A DNA stretch of 64,000 bases, taken from contig NW_020169309.1 in the NCBI RefSeq assembly GCF_000988165.1, forward strand, positions 1 to 64,000, in the 5' to 3' direction. The position numbers were made by a program, and so were the translations under genes. Positions 50,504 through 60,359 of this stretch are shown here, piece by piece. The notes below the pieces were generated by a model. The model ran no database searches. It had not been told where the DNA came from and saw only the letters and a list, made by a program, of their open reading frames with translations. Each line of letters starts with the position of its first letter. Position 1 is the stretch's first letter. The stretch is from Vairimorpha ceranae. Lineage: Eukaryota; Microsporidia; Nosematidae.

Positions 50504-52270
50504 ATGACACTGAAAACCAATACCTCTCTTTCAATTTTTATTTCTGAAGTAAGAAATTTAACAAAAGAGTCTTTTATTAAAAAAGTTATAGCAGAAAGAA
50601 GAAAATTATACTTAGATAAAAATATTACTTATTCAAAGATCCTTTCTTTAGTATATTTTGTTATAAATGATATTGATGTAGATCCAATTATTTTTGTTAA
50701 TGCTTGTGGTTCATCTGATTTTGATGTCAAAAAGGCGGGATATCTTGGTTTAACGTTGTGTAAAAATTCTAATCTTCTTATTTTGACAGTAAACACTGTA
50801 ATGAATGATCTTAAATCACCCGTCTTTAGAGAATGTGCTTTAAACTTTCTATGCAATATCCAAGTAAAACAGAGAATTTATAACGATCTTTCCAATTTTA
50901 TCTGTATATCAAGTACTGCCGATAAAAACATTTTAAAAGGTGTAATTGCCAAGAATCGACTATCAAATTTAAGTAAAATATCCATTGTTGGAAGTAGTGA
51001 TACACTAGCCTACGTTAAGGTACAAATTTTATACGATAAATTGATTGATGGAGAACAAGTAGATTTAGCAGATAATGATATATTTTTTGTTATATCTATT
51101 TATAATACCGTTAAGTGCCCCTTTCTTAAAGTAAAGCTTGTTCAATTATATATTAAATTTTATGAAATGAAAAGATTAATTCCTAGAGATTCTTTGTTTT
51201 TAGATTTGCAGGCCGACATAATAAAACCCAAAGATATTGTTAAACCATCTGTTTTGATAGCATTATCAACTGTTATTAGTGAGTTTTTTATTATAATAGA
51301 TAAAATTAATAGTAAGATAGAATTTTTTATTTGTCGATTAATAGATTCAAAAAATTGTAATTCGAGATTAATTGGGTTTAATTTAGCAAAAAAATACGGG
51401 TTATTTAGCAATAAACTTATTGATAGATCGATTAAACTTGGTATAAATGTAAAATATGCATTTTCAACAATAGTTAATTTATTAAATAAACAAAATTATA
51501 AAGAAATTTACCGAAGAAAAGAAGAAATGAGATTTGTTATGGATAAACATATGATTGATTTTAATGAATCAAACGAAATTATACTTAACTTGTTGTTAAA
51601 TATATGTAGATATGCAGATGAAGATTTTCTAGTAAAAATCTTACTTATTCATCCTGATTTAGCTTTTAAAAAGGATATCAGCTTAAAGCTTTCAGAAAAA
51701 TCAAAATGTGAATTATTCAACAAAATTTTGAGTAATCAAAATGTGGAATCAATATATTTATTTTATTTAATAATTCCCAATAATATAAAAGACAGAAAAT
51801 TTTTAGAAGAGATTTTTACGACTCACTTAACACTATTGATAAACAAAAAATATCCTAAAAAAGAAATTGTACTCGACAAAATGATTTTTTCTATTTGCAA
51901 ATATAAAAAATTGGATTTTTTTGCATTAAAATTGAAAGAAATGTATAAGGAATTGTTTAAAAAAAATCCTAAACTAGAAATTTTACAGATCATTTTAAAT
52001 GGAATTTTTCTATTCAATGCGCGTGCAGATACAAAAATACATTATATTGATGAAGATTATTTTTTCCAGTACAAAAAAGTAAATCAGGATATTTTACATC
52101 TTGAAATGATTGAAAACTTTAATATTGTAAAAATTACAAATGAAATAAACGAAGATGTGCATTTTAAAAAAGAGGGCATGATTTATACTTGTGACGCAAA
52201 AAATTCACAAAAAATACAAATATTTATAAGAAATTTAAACAAAACTTATACAGCAAATATATATTTATAA
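50504..52270 (+). CDS. large adaptin, probably AP-1 gamma-like
   Basis: 588 residues. The N-terminal trunk matches gamma/alpha adaptins: ISEVRNLTKESFIKKVIAER, KILSLVYFVIN, VKKAGYLGLTLCKNSN, NDLKSPVFRECALNFLCNI, then alpha-solenoid repeats to about 480. The C-terminal 80 residues are strand-rich (HLEMIENFNIVKITN, KIQIFIRNLN), possibly a minimal ear-like domain. Gamma-adaptins are about 800 residues; the hinge is almost absent here. AP-1 sorts cargo between the Golgi and endosomes. Gamma is favoured over alpha, but not firmly. Confidence 0.8.
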   Translation: MTLKTNTSLSIFISEVRNLTKESFIKKVIAERRKLYLDKNITYSKILSLVYFVINDIDVDPIIFVNACGSSDFDVKKAGYLGLTLCKNSNLLILTVNTVMNDLKSPVFRECALNFLCNIQVKQRIYNDLSNFICISSTADKNILKGVIAKNRLSNLSKISIVGSSDTLAYVKVQILYDKLIDGEQVDLADNDIFFVISIYNTVKCPFLKVKLVQLYIKFYEMKRLIPRDSLFLDLQADIIKPKDIVKPSVLIALSTVISEFFIIIDKINSKIEFFICRLIDSKNCNSRLIGFNLAKKYGLFSNKLIDRSIKLGINVKYAFSTIVNLLNKQNYKEIYRRKEEMRFVMDKHMIDFNESNEIILNLLLNICRYADEDFLVKILLIHPDLAFKKDISLKLSEKSKCELFNKILSNQNVESIYLFYLIIPNNIKDRKFLEEIFTTHLTLLINKKYPKKEIVLDKMIFSICKYKKLDFFALKLKEMYKELFKKNPKLEILQIILNGIFLFNARADTKIHYIDEDYFFQYKKVNQDILHLEMIENFNIVKITNEINEDVHFKKEGMIYTCDAKNSQKIQIFIRNLNKTYTANIYL

Positions 52271-52282
52271 TCTAATAAAAGT

Positions 52283-53956
52283 TTATTTTACTTCTGTAAA
52301 AATTTTACCATTAATAAATTTAAAAATTTTAGGAAATTTTTTTACATGTCCATAATCATGACAAACAACTAACACTGTTTTATCAAAGAACCTTTCTCCC
52401 AAAATTAAATCAATAACATTATTTGACGATTTTTCGTCTAGATTATTAGTAGGCTCGTCAAAAATGTAAACTTGAGCCTTCGATAAAAGTGCTCTAACAT
52501 AAAATATTTTTTGTCTTAAACCACCATTAATATTCAATCCACGTTCACCTAATATTGTGTTATATCCATCTTCTAATTTTAATATATCCTTATGAATGCC
52601 CATTTTTTTACATTCTTCAACAATAGAGGCAAATGGCTCATTGTTTCCGTAAGATAAATTAAAAACAACAGATTCATCAAAAAGAATCGTCTCTTGGGGT
52701 ACATATGTAATAAGCTTTCTATATTTCGTTATTAAAATTTCATAAATATCTATGTCATCAATAGTGACAGAACCAGAATCAATATAACACAAACGAGTCA
52801 AAATTTTAGATATCGTACTCTTTCCAGAACCATTTTTACCAAAGATACAAGCCTTATCTCCCTTTTTTAGTACAAAATTAATATTTTTAAATATTTGTAT
52901 GCCGTTAATAGAATATCCAACGTTTCTAAAAACAATTTCTTTTTTAAAGGTATCTTTTACAGAAGTTCCTTTTACTTCTTCATTAATGACTTCTAAATAA
53001 TATAAAATAAGTTTACTAGTAACTAAAGCTTCTTTATACTTTCTAAATATTCCTGAAATATTTTCAATAGTTTTTTCTAAACTCAAAAATGAATCGTAAA
53101 TATTTCTGTATTTAACAGGATTTGAAACATTCTGTAACTGTAAAATCAATATAGAAATAAATGCTGCCAGTAAAAAGATTATGTCATCCATAAAAGAAAG
53201 CAAAACCACTGTTTTATTATGCTTTAATGATGCAGCTTTCCATAGATTAAGCTTATTATTATAATCTTCTAAATGATAATCTTCTGTTTGAAATGATTTA
53301 ATGATTTCATAATTTGTTATATCTTCATAAATCAGTTTGTCACAAATCCCTCTGGCACTGTTCATATCTTTTTTACATTTCATAGCTACCATAGCACCTT
53401 TAATGTGAATAAAAATAGCTAATATTACAATAAAAAAACAAAAATATAAATGAATTTTTGACGTATTTCTATAAATTAATAAAAAATCTGAAATAAAATA
53501 TCCAACTTTTTGCAACAGCTCAAGAATGCAATGCTCAAACAGCTTAGACATGGCGAGAGACCCTTCACTAATTGCAAATTGTGTTTTTCCGCTAGATAAA
53601 TCTATACTGTCTCCTGCCTCATATTTCAATATTTTTAGTAGAGCTCTTTTCGAAGTATTTGACTGAAACAATGTACTACAACACAGAATAATGTATTGTG
53701 AAGATGATGAAAAAATTGAATACAAAATATGGCAGATAAAAATAATTTGACAATCATTAGTTAAATTATTCGTCGAATTTAGATCATATATTAATTTTTT
53801 TAAAAAATAAGAAATTACATGTTTTGCTAAAATCGAAGATATTAAAACACAAAACATTAATTTAATATTTTTTACATCAGATAAATAGTATTTTAGACAA
53901 AGTTTGAGAATTCTAATTTCAGTAAAATTATTTTTTTTAGATGAGGATATCGACAT
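52283..53956 (-). CDS. ABC half-transporter of the ATM1/ABCB type
   Basis: 557 residues: six-span membrane domain (about 30-320) and a nucleotide-binding domain (about 338-557). Walker A GKNGSGKST is at 373-381, Q-loop Q421, Walker B VYIFDEP at about 496-502 and switch His533 (VVCHDYGH). The ABC signature is LNINGGLRQK (about 474-483) in place of LSGGQRQ, an unusual change at Ser and Gln. ATM1 exports a product of mitochondrial/mitosomal iron-sulphur assembly; that role is family-based and the protein is diverged. No clear targeting peptide. ACCCCCAAGGCT precedes the ATG. Confidence 0.85.
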   Translation of the reverse strand: MSISSSKKNNFTEIRILKLCLKYYLSDVKNIKLMFCVLISSILAKHVISYFLKKLIYDLNSTNNLTNDCQIIFICHILYSIFSSSSQYIILCCSTLFQSNTSKRALLKILKYEAGDSIDLSSGKTQFAISEGSLAMSKLFEHCILELLQKVGYFISDFLLIYRNTSKIHLYFCFFIVILAIFIHIKGAMVAMKCKKDMNSARGICDKLIYEDITNYEIIKSFQTEDYHLEDYNNKLNLWKAASLKHNKTVVLLSFMDDIIFLLAAFISILILQLQNVSNPVKYRNIYDSFLSLEKTIENISGIFRKYKEALVTSKLILYYLEVINEEVKGTSVKDTFKKEIVFRNVGYSINGIQIFKNINFVLKKGDKACIFGKNGSGKSTISKILTRLCYIDSGSVTIDDIDIYEILITKYRKLITYVPQETILFDESVVFNLSYGNNEPFASIVEECKKMGIHKDILKLEDGYNTILGERGLNINGGLRQKIFYVRALLSKAQVYIFDEPTNNLDEKSSNNVIDLILGERFFDKTVLVVCHDYGHVKKFPKIFKFINGKIFTEVK

Positions 53957-54018
53957 AGCCTTGGGGGTAAAAAATTTAACATTTATCCAAATTTTGTTGT
54001 AAAATAAAATTTAATTTT

Positions 54019-54804
54019 TTATAATTGATAATCAATTTTAAATATTGTTAATAAATTTCGAAGTGATTGGTTTTTCTTATTTTCATCTGTTTCTTCTTTT
54101 AAAACTTTATAAATATCATTTAAGACATTTTTTGAAGATCTGTGCAAATATCCATCAAATAAAGAGAAATTTTTAATACAAATATCAACTAATTGACAGA
54201 GATCTGCATCCTGTACATTTTTTTCAAACATGACTTTATATCCTGGTCCAATATTTTTTATTAAAATCATTTCTACACATGGTTTTATAATACCTAGTAC
54301 TATTCTCATCTTATTAGAATCTACCTTTTCTACAACTACTTCCATTGGTTCTATAGAGGTTTGACACATAAAAACTTCTAATTTTATGCTCATATAATCG
54401 TCATTTTCTACAAAAACACATTTAACATTTTGTGATTTGCATTTTAAAAATATGTTTCTATCAGCACTTAAAAGAACTGCATTATTTATACAAGAAGTTG
54501 TGTATACAATTTTATCATCGACTGTTCGTAATTTTTGCATATCACCAATTTCAGTAAGTATTTCCATACTATTTTTTTTAATCTGTCCTTCAATTGATAG
54601 TATGCTTTTTGATAAATTATTTTGTATAAACTTGTTTGCTTCTTGAGCTTTATAATTTATAGGTTTTAGTCTGTCGATCTCATCTACTACAATTTTTAAA
54701 ATTAACACTTCTATATTAAACGGATGTGTATCATTTATAAATTTTGATAATAACGCTTGGTGTTCTAATAATATATTTGTATCTGGAATAATAACAATTT
54801 CCAT
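54019..54804 (-). CDS. PIN-domain nuclease-like protein (Swt1-type)
   Basis: 261 residues. A PIN domain spans about 3-130, with acidic metal-binding candidates in IIPDTNILLEH (Asp8), IVVDEIDRLK, TVDDKIVY and LLSADRNIF. The block DEIDRLKPINYKAQEANKFIQ is close to Swt1 and related PIN proteins, which act in nuclear mRNA quality control. The C-terminal 120 residues are helical and end in a short conserved-looking tail. TACCCTTG precedes the ATG; a TTG at 54807 directly before it is not used. Confidence 0.8.
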   Translation of the reverse strand: MEIVIIPDTNILLEHQALLSKFINDTHPFNIEVLILKIVVDEIDRLKPINYKAQEANKFIQNNLSKSILSIEGQIKKNSMEILTEIGDMQKLRTVDDKIVYTTSCINNAVLLSADRNIFLKCKSQNVKCVFVENDDYMSIKLEVFMCQTSIEPMEVVVEKVDSNKMRIVLGIIKPCVEMILIKNIGPGYKVMFEKNVQDADLCQLVDICIKNFSLFDGYLHRSSKNVLNDIYKVLKEETDENKKNQSLRNLLTIFKIDYQL

Positions 54805-54959
54805 CAAGGGTATAAAAATTAAATTTGCAAAATTATTTGTTTTATCAATGTAAAATTAACTTAAAATGCAAAAAAATATGTTAATAAATTTCATTAAAAT
54901 TTTTTACTTTTCAAATAAAATTTTATAAAGAAAATAAATTACAAAATAAATATAATTAT

Positions 54960-56492
54960 CTATTCATACAAAATATGCTTGTAATCCCAAATCTGAAATG
55001 AAATATCTGTTAATATATGACACTCATGAATATTAAGGATTTTTAAATCTCTATCAGAAATTTCACTATCATTTTTAACAATATACAATAAAAAAGTTCC
55101 TTTTTTGCAACATTGAGAATTCGAATCAATCATTAAAACCTGCAAAAACTCTGATCCATTGTAAAACCATGCAAAAAATCGATCTTTAATTAATTTAACA
55201 GTTAAATTAATAACCCTAACAAATTTTTTTGTTCCTGTTAGCTCTTTTTTATACAATCTCTTTACAAAAACATTCCCATGTTTTGAATGTATAAAATATT
55301 TATAATTTTCATCAATGTAATTTTTTATACAATCATACGAAAATTTGGAATTATCACATAAAGATTTTACATCCTTATTTGGCACAGTGGTAAAGTTAAT
55401 AACCTGGTTGCGCAATGTGATATCTTCAACTTTAATTTTAGAACCTGCCCCTTGAAAAAAAACTGGTAATGGACAAGTAGTTATATTGTTTAATATATTA
55501 AAAGAAGCTACTGTTTTATCATTACAATCAATTTCTTGTTCTTGGCACAAAGGAAGAATTGTTGTTTGCTCGACTTGACAGCAATGTTTTGTGGAAGTAA
55601 ACACTGTACCTGTAAAATCGACTTCATGATCAATCTGTTCCTCCGAATCGGGATCATTATTTGTATTAAACCTATCAAATAGATCGATATTGTCTTCACA
55701 ATGACAAAATTCTGTAATTTTAGGTTTTTGCTGATAACATGTGCCTGTATTTACTTTTGCATTTGATAAAGATTTTTTTAGTGCTTTAAATTTAAGTTGA
55801 TCATCATAGCATGATAATTTTTTGAATTCGAAAACAGATAAGCTAGAATCTAATAAATAAGATATACCATTAACTGCATTAACTCTTGAAATTAACTCTG
55901 CAATATCTCTGTGTCCGTGTTTAGGATAAATATAAGGATATCCTCCAAAGTTATTAAGATAATCTTGTACCATGTCTTCGGCATTTGAACAGTTTCCTAC
56001 TATTCCGTTAAGTAAAATTTGTTTACAACTATCACTCAGTTTAGAATTTAATTCTAAAAAATTAACCTCCCCTTTAACAAACCTATTAACTAAATGCTTA
56101 TCTTTAAATGTAAAAAAGGTTGTATCAACAAGATCAGTTTTTGAATATGGTATTCTAAAATATTTACCATTTTCCAAAATTAGAAAGTGTTCATCGATAG
56201 GAATAAAATCACAAAAACCAGAACTATCCGAGTTGTTAATCAAATTCAAAATCTTATCATTTGGTCGGTAAAATTTAGGATCTGTTTCAATAAGTATCTT
56301 AGAATCATGCTTATAAACTTTGATATTTTTAATAAATTTGTTACTTTTTAATTCTTTAAAATCTTTATAAGTTGTGCCATAAATTTCCTGTTTATCAAAA
56401 ACCAATATGCTTTTATTTTTTATATTAGTTATATATAAACAATCTTCATTTGATGTTCCCTCAAATCCAATTTCAAAAAATGTATCTGTCAT
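54960..56492 (-). CDS. Rab escort protein / GDI superfamily, divergent
   Basis: 510 residues. FFEIGFEGTSNEDCLY at the N-terminus aligns with the FDVxVxGTGLxEsI start of GDI/REP but has lost the GxGxxG-type dinucleotide-fold motif. The Rab-binding platform is recognisable: FCDFIPIDEHFLILENGKYF (about 93-112; GDI has DLxPKxLxxxG) and FGGYPYIYPKHGHRDIAELI (182-201; GDI has GxSPYLYPLYGLGELPQGF), followed by SRVNAVNGISYLLD. A Cys/acidic-rich insert lies at about 255-330. The degree of change and the insert favour REP (Mrs6), which presents Rabs for prenylation, over GDI. Confidence 0.7.
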   Translation of the reverse strand: MTDTFFEIGFEGTSNEDCLYITNIKNKSILVFDKQEIYGTTYKDFKELKSNKFIKNIKVYKHDSKILIETDPKFYRPNDKILNLINNSDSSGFCDFIPIDEHFLILENGKYFRIPYSKTDLVDTTFFTFKDKHLVNRFVKGEVNFLELNSKLSDSCKQILLNGIVGNCSNAEDMVQDYLNNFGGYPYIYPKHGHRDIAELISRVNAVNGISYLLDSSLSVFEFKKLSCYDDQLKFKALKKSLSNAKVNTGTCYQQKPKITEFCHCEDNIDLFDRFNTNNDPDSEEQIDHEVDFTGTVFTSTKHCCQVEQTTILPLCQEQEIDCNDKTVASFNILNNITTCPLPVFFQGAGSKIKVEDITLRNQVINFTTVPNKDVKSLCDNSKFSYDCIKNYIDENYKYFIHSKHGNVFVKRLYKKELTGTKKFVRVINLTVKLIKDRFFAWFYNGSEFLQVLMIDSNSQCCKKGTFLLYIVKNDSEISDRDLKILNIHECHILTDISFQIWDYKHILYE

Positions 56493-56675
56493 TTATGGAT
56501 TATTTTTTTTATTTATATTTTTATTGCATAAATTGTTAACAAACAAATTTTTAATAAATATTTAAATTGTTAAATTATTAAACAAAATATTAGCTAATAT
56601 TTTAATTTTGTAAAAAATAACCAATTACAAATATTTCTAAAACAAATATTTTTATGTTAATTTTTTTACTAACCC

Positions 56676-57197
56676 ATGCTTATTCCATTTTTGAAAAGTT
56701 TGTTATTATTTTTTGGATCGATTGCAGCATTAATTGCAATTGGTGTAGGTATAATAAAATCTATTGAGTACATAGAAGATAAGGCATATAGTGCAAAGAA
56801 GAAGATTAAGAATATAATTTACATATGTATGTTTTTACATTTATATTTTTTAATAAGAGGTAAGTCAATTTTTCACACACTATTTAGTTTATCGATACAA
56901 TATTCATTCTTATGTCTTATTGATGTTTATCCAATCATAAAATTAGATAATCCTTACTTCATTTACGGAACATTAGCTTCTTTAGTTAATCACTTTTTAG
57001 TTATAAAATTTCTATTTTATCGAAGATTATATACGCTTGAAATTCTTTCTGCTTTTGCGCTTATTTGGATTACACCCTTTTGCTTTTTTATTAGCCTTAG
57101 TGCAAATGACGAAGTTATAACTATCAAAGGCAAGACCACTACCAATACACTAATAGGAAATTTTTTGAAAAAATTATTTAATAGTAAAAATAAATAA
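56676..57197 (+). CDS. SVP26: SVP26/TEX261 cargo-receptor membrane protein
   Basis: 173 residues with four predicted membrane spans. It matches TEX261/Svp26 in SIEYIEDKAYSAKKKIK (family: LAELIEEYTVxxxRIIK), the NHFLVIKFL block (about 105-113), and the family-diagnostic LIWITPFCFFISLSANDEV (about 129-147). The C-terminus (TLIGNFLKKLFNSK) is shortened. In yeast Svp26 helps load Golgi glycosyltransferases into COPII vesicles. AACCC abuts the ATG. Confidence 0.88.
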   Translation: MLIPFLKSLLLFFGSIAALIAIGVGIIKSIEYIEDKAYSAKKKIKNIIYICMFLHLYFLIRGKSIFHTLFSLSIQYSFLCLIDVYPIIKLDNPYFIYGTLASLVNHFLVIKFLFYRRLYTLEILSAFALIWITPFCFFISLSANDEVITIKGKTTTNTLIGNFLKKLFNSKNK

Positions 57198-57212
57198 TTT
57201 GTGTTACGTTGT

Positions 57213-59288
57213 TTATATTCCTAAAAATTTACTAAAAATAGTTTTTTCGGTTGGTAAAATTTCACCGAAACATTCTTTTAGCCTAAGTGTAAAATCTTTT
57301 TTCTCGTCTTCGGTCAAATCTTTCCTTTTAGAGATTATCGTTTTTACAAATTTCCTTTTTATATCTGGAAAGACGTATTGCAATGATTTAACTTCTTCTA
57401 CAAATAAATCTACACTTTTACAATCAATCAAAGGGATTATTTTTAACAGAGGAGATAATGCATTTAGTACATCGTTTTTTTCACCAAATTCATCAAGTAT
57501 TGATTTAATTTTTAGATAATTATTTTTTAATCGTGATGCGCATTGGTCAAGTATTTTAGATTTTTTGCTACCAAGCTGTTTTAAATATGTAAGAGATAAA
57601 GAATTAGCAAGTTCGTGGATAAAAGTCATAAATGTATAATCACTCATTGTAATTTTATAATCCATTAGAAAATCTTTTACAGTAATTATTAATACTTTTA
57701 CAATATCATCTTTGTACCATTTTTCTGTAAAAAGATCTTTAGTCACAGGATAGCAAGTCTCAATAACAAATTGAGATAAATACTTATTTGAGGCTCTGAG
57801 TATGTTAATAAAAGTAGTTCCCAATTCTCTGACTTCCGGTGATTGACATTGAGGCAAAGATGTAATATATTGAGTCAATTTAAGACCACTATTACCGAAC
57901 ATTATACAGAAATCTTCATATCCTGCTTTACTTTTCATTTGGACCGAAGGTAAAAAATCTTTTTCCATTACGTTTATTAGTTCATCTTTAAATATATTAC
58001 AGTATTTAATAATGGTTTTAGTTATGTGTGCAAATATTTGCTTATTAAAGGAAATGGGTTCTAACTGCATTTTTATAATTTGTAATAAACTAACAAAGCC
58101 TGGTGAAATTAATTTATCTTCTTCGTCTTTTGAGATTTCTTCATTTCTCATATAAAACTTATTTACTTCAATTTTAGTAATATTTGAAATCCATTCTTTA
58201 AGTTTTTGCTCAGCAATTTTAGTATATTTATCAAGTAAGACTTCTTCATTTTCAAGCAATTTATCACCTAAAGAATCGGCAATTTTACCAAATGTAGATT
58301 CAACATTATTATAGTAATCGGTCACAAACTCTATTACTGCTAATATTTCCCCTGCATCAAGATAGTTAGATTTTTTGTCTAAGAGATGTTTTAAATTTAT
58401 ATGATATTCTTTCAAAAATTCATCAAATGAAAAAAAATCAAGATTAAATCTTTCTTTTATCAACTTTAAATCTTCTGTAACAAAATATAACTTTTTTACA
58501 AAAATTTGTTCTTCTTCTAATTTCTTAAATTTATTTTTTATGCTCGATTTTATGCTGTTTTTAATCCTTTCTGTAATATTCTTGCATGTTCTTTTTATAT
58601 ATTTTTTATAAAGTTTATACATTTCCTTTGAAATTGGTTCATCACTATGTTCTCCTTTTTTTGCTAAATTAGTAATTTGATCTCTTTTTTCTTCCTTTCT
58701 AATGATTTCACACACTTTAGGAAATATTTCATAGTTACTAATAAAATCTTCTCCCAATTCTAATAATTTACAATTGAAATCTAGTATTTGTTTTTTTATG
58801 TGACTTATAGCTTTTGATACTTCAATTGTATCTTCCCGAGATAGATCATGATTAAAATATTCTAAATCGTACATAAAATCTTCTAATTCAAAAATTTTGC
58901 TATGATAAGTATCTAAATCATCATTTACAATAGGATCATACAATGTACTCATCTTTTCACTAAAATATTTAACTTTTAGTAAATTTGAGTGTGTTACACA
59001 AATCATTTTAACTGTTGTATAATTTTTTATAAGAACTAAAAAGTCGTTTAGTATTTTTATATTTTTATCCTTATTTTTTAAGAACTCTTTATACATTGCT
59101 TCAATTTTTAATATGTCTTCTTCTATGTCCCTTAAAATAGTATGACAGGTAATAATTTTATTTGACAATAAATTTTGATTATAAAAAAACAAGTCTTTAA
59201 CATTTGCTTGTATTGATTCTATTTTACTATTTAAATCACTAGGATATTTTATTTTTTCAGATAATTCTTCTAATGCTTGATTTTCCAT
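57213..59288 (-). CDS. SEC6: exocyst subunit SEC6 (EXOC3)
   Basis: 691 residues, mostly long helices. N-terminal coiled-coil region (about 10-110), then the SEC6 block HINLKHLLDKKSNYLDAGEI (about 295-315) and LAVIEFVTDYYNN, and a C-terminal helical domain containing SPEVRELGTTF and LKQLGSKKSKILDQ. Length is like yeast SEC6 (805) minus termini. Exocyst tethers secretory vesicles to the plasma membrane. GGACCCTT directly precedes the ATG. Other tethering subunits (e.g. COG) are less likely. Confidence 0.75.
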   Translation of the reverse strand: MENQALEELSEKIKYPSDLNSKIESIQANVKDLFFYNQNLLSNKIITCHTILRDIEEDILKIEAMYKEFLKNKDKNIKILNDFLVLIKNYTTVKMICVTHSNLLKVKYFSEKMSTLYDPIVNDDLDTYHSKIFELEDFMYDLEYFNHDLSREDTIEVSKAISHIKKQILDFNCKLLELGEDFISNYEIFPKVCEIIRKEEKRDQITNLAKKGEHSDEPISKEMYKLYKKYIKRTCKNITERIKNSIKSSIKNKFKKLEEEQIFVKKLYFVTEDLKLIKERFNLDFFSFDEFLKEYHINLKHLLDKKSNYLDAGEILAVIEFVTDYYNNVESTFGKIADSLGDKLLENEEVLLDKYTKIAEQKLKEWISNITKIEVNKFYMRNEEISKDEEDKLISPGFVSLLQIIKMQLEPISFNKQIFAHITKTIIKYCNIFKDELINVMEKDFLPSVQMKSKAGYEDFCIMFGNSGLKLTQYITSLPQCQSPEVRELGTTFINILRASNKYLSQFVIETCYPVTKDLFTEKWYKDDIVKVLIITVKDFLMDYKITMSDYTFMTFIHELANSLSLTYLKQLGSKKSKILDQCASRLKNNYLKIKSILDEFGEKNDVLNALSPLLKIIPLIDCKSVDLFVEEVKSLQYVFPDIKRKFVKTIISKRKDLTEDEKKDFTLRLKECFGEILPTEKTIFSKFLGI

Positions 59289-59751
59289 AAGGGTCCTTCA
59301 ATTAATCCTTTTTCAATGTTACAGGTATAAAGTTATTAAGCCTTTATGCATTAATAAAATACCCCTATTTAGGTCTACGAAAACCTACAATTTAAATATA
59401 AAAATTAATCTAAGCCATTTTTTTATTTACCTACATTCCGTAACTGTTAGTACATTAAACTAAATTTATGTTACTATACTTAATTTTCAGAATGAGTATA
59501 AAAGGATATAATAAAGGCTTTAATATTAACAATAACTTTATACGGAATATTTCAATAATCAATCAACAAAATTTAAATAAATAATACTTTTTAATGCTAA
59601 TTATTAATAATAGAGCTTTAAGCTAATTTTTTATTCCTTAAATAAAAGAATTATTTCTTTTACATCACCTGTCAATAAATTATTATAACATAAATATTTA
59701 TATAATAATTTAAAATAGCATAACTTTTTCCTACAGAATATTTTCTTTTAT
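59289..59751. other. AT-rich intergenic region
   Basis: About 460 bases, no feature recognised. TACCCC near 59370 is not followed by an ATG within 20 bases. Confidence 0.45.
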
Positions 59752-60351
59752 TTAAAAAGTACAATTTCTAGTTAATTCCTCTTGCTTTTTTCTTGTTCTA
59801 ATTACCGTCTTATACATGTTTGGCATCTTATAATGAAAATGTACTACAGGTTTTATATCTAACAAATAATTTAAATAAGCAATGCTTTTAAACTTCTCTT
59901 TTTCCTCATTTGATAGCAAAGAATCTTCTGTTTTCTGATAAAAATTATTAGTAAAACTTGTTTTATTATGTTCTTCTATAAAACTTTGCTTCTTCTTATA
60001 AGTTTTTTTGTAGTTATGTTTAATAGTCTTTTTTATACTTTTAGTATCTTTTATTTCTATTCTATTATTATTAGGATTAAGTGTATTTTCATTAACTTTA
60101 TATGCTGGAGAATTTATAATAATGCCTTCTTTTTTAAAATTATTATTTTTTAAGTTTAGTATTTTTTTGACTTTAGATTTTTCTTTTTCATTGCTTCTAA
60201 AATCAATAAAACATTGATGCTTAAACATGTAATCTGCATAAAGTAAATCTTTACATTTAAGACATTGTATTAACACATTTTTACTATTTATAATCACATT
60301 CTCAAGTTTATGTTTTTTAAATTTTACTTTTTGTATTGTTTTAATTTTCAT
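59752..60351 (-). CDS. hypothetical basic zinc-finger protein
   Basis: 199 residues, strongly basic. Near the N-terminus a single possible zinc finger, C-x2-C-x11-H-x-C (QCLKCKDLLYADYMFKHQC, about 29-47), resembles C2HC fingers such as those in SAGA DUB-module proteins (Sgf11 has C-x2-C-x11-H-x3-C). The middle is Asn/Lys-rich and disordered; the C-terminus is helical and basic. ATCCCCCATTA precedes the ATG. No firm family. Confidence 0.65.
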   Translation of the reverse strand: MKIKTIQKVKFKKHKLENVIINSKNVLIQCLKCKDLLYADYMFKHQCFIDFRSNEKEKSKVKKILNLKNNNFKKEGIIINSPAYKVNENTLNPNNNRIEIKDTKSIKKTIKHNYKKTYKKKQSFIEEHNKTSFTNNFYQKTEDSLLSNEEKEKFKSIAYLNYLLDIKPVVHFHYKMPNMYKTVIRTRKKQEELTRNCTF

Positions 60352-60359
60352 TAATGGGG

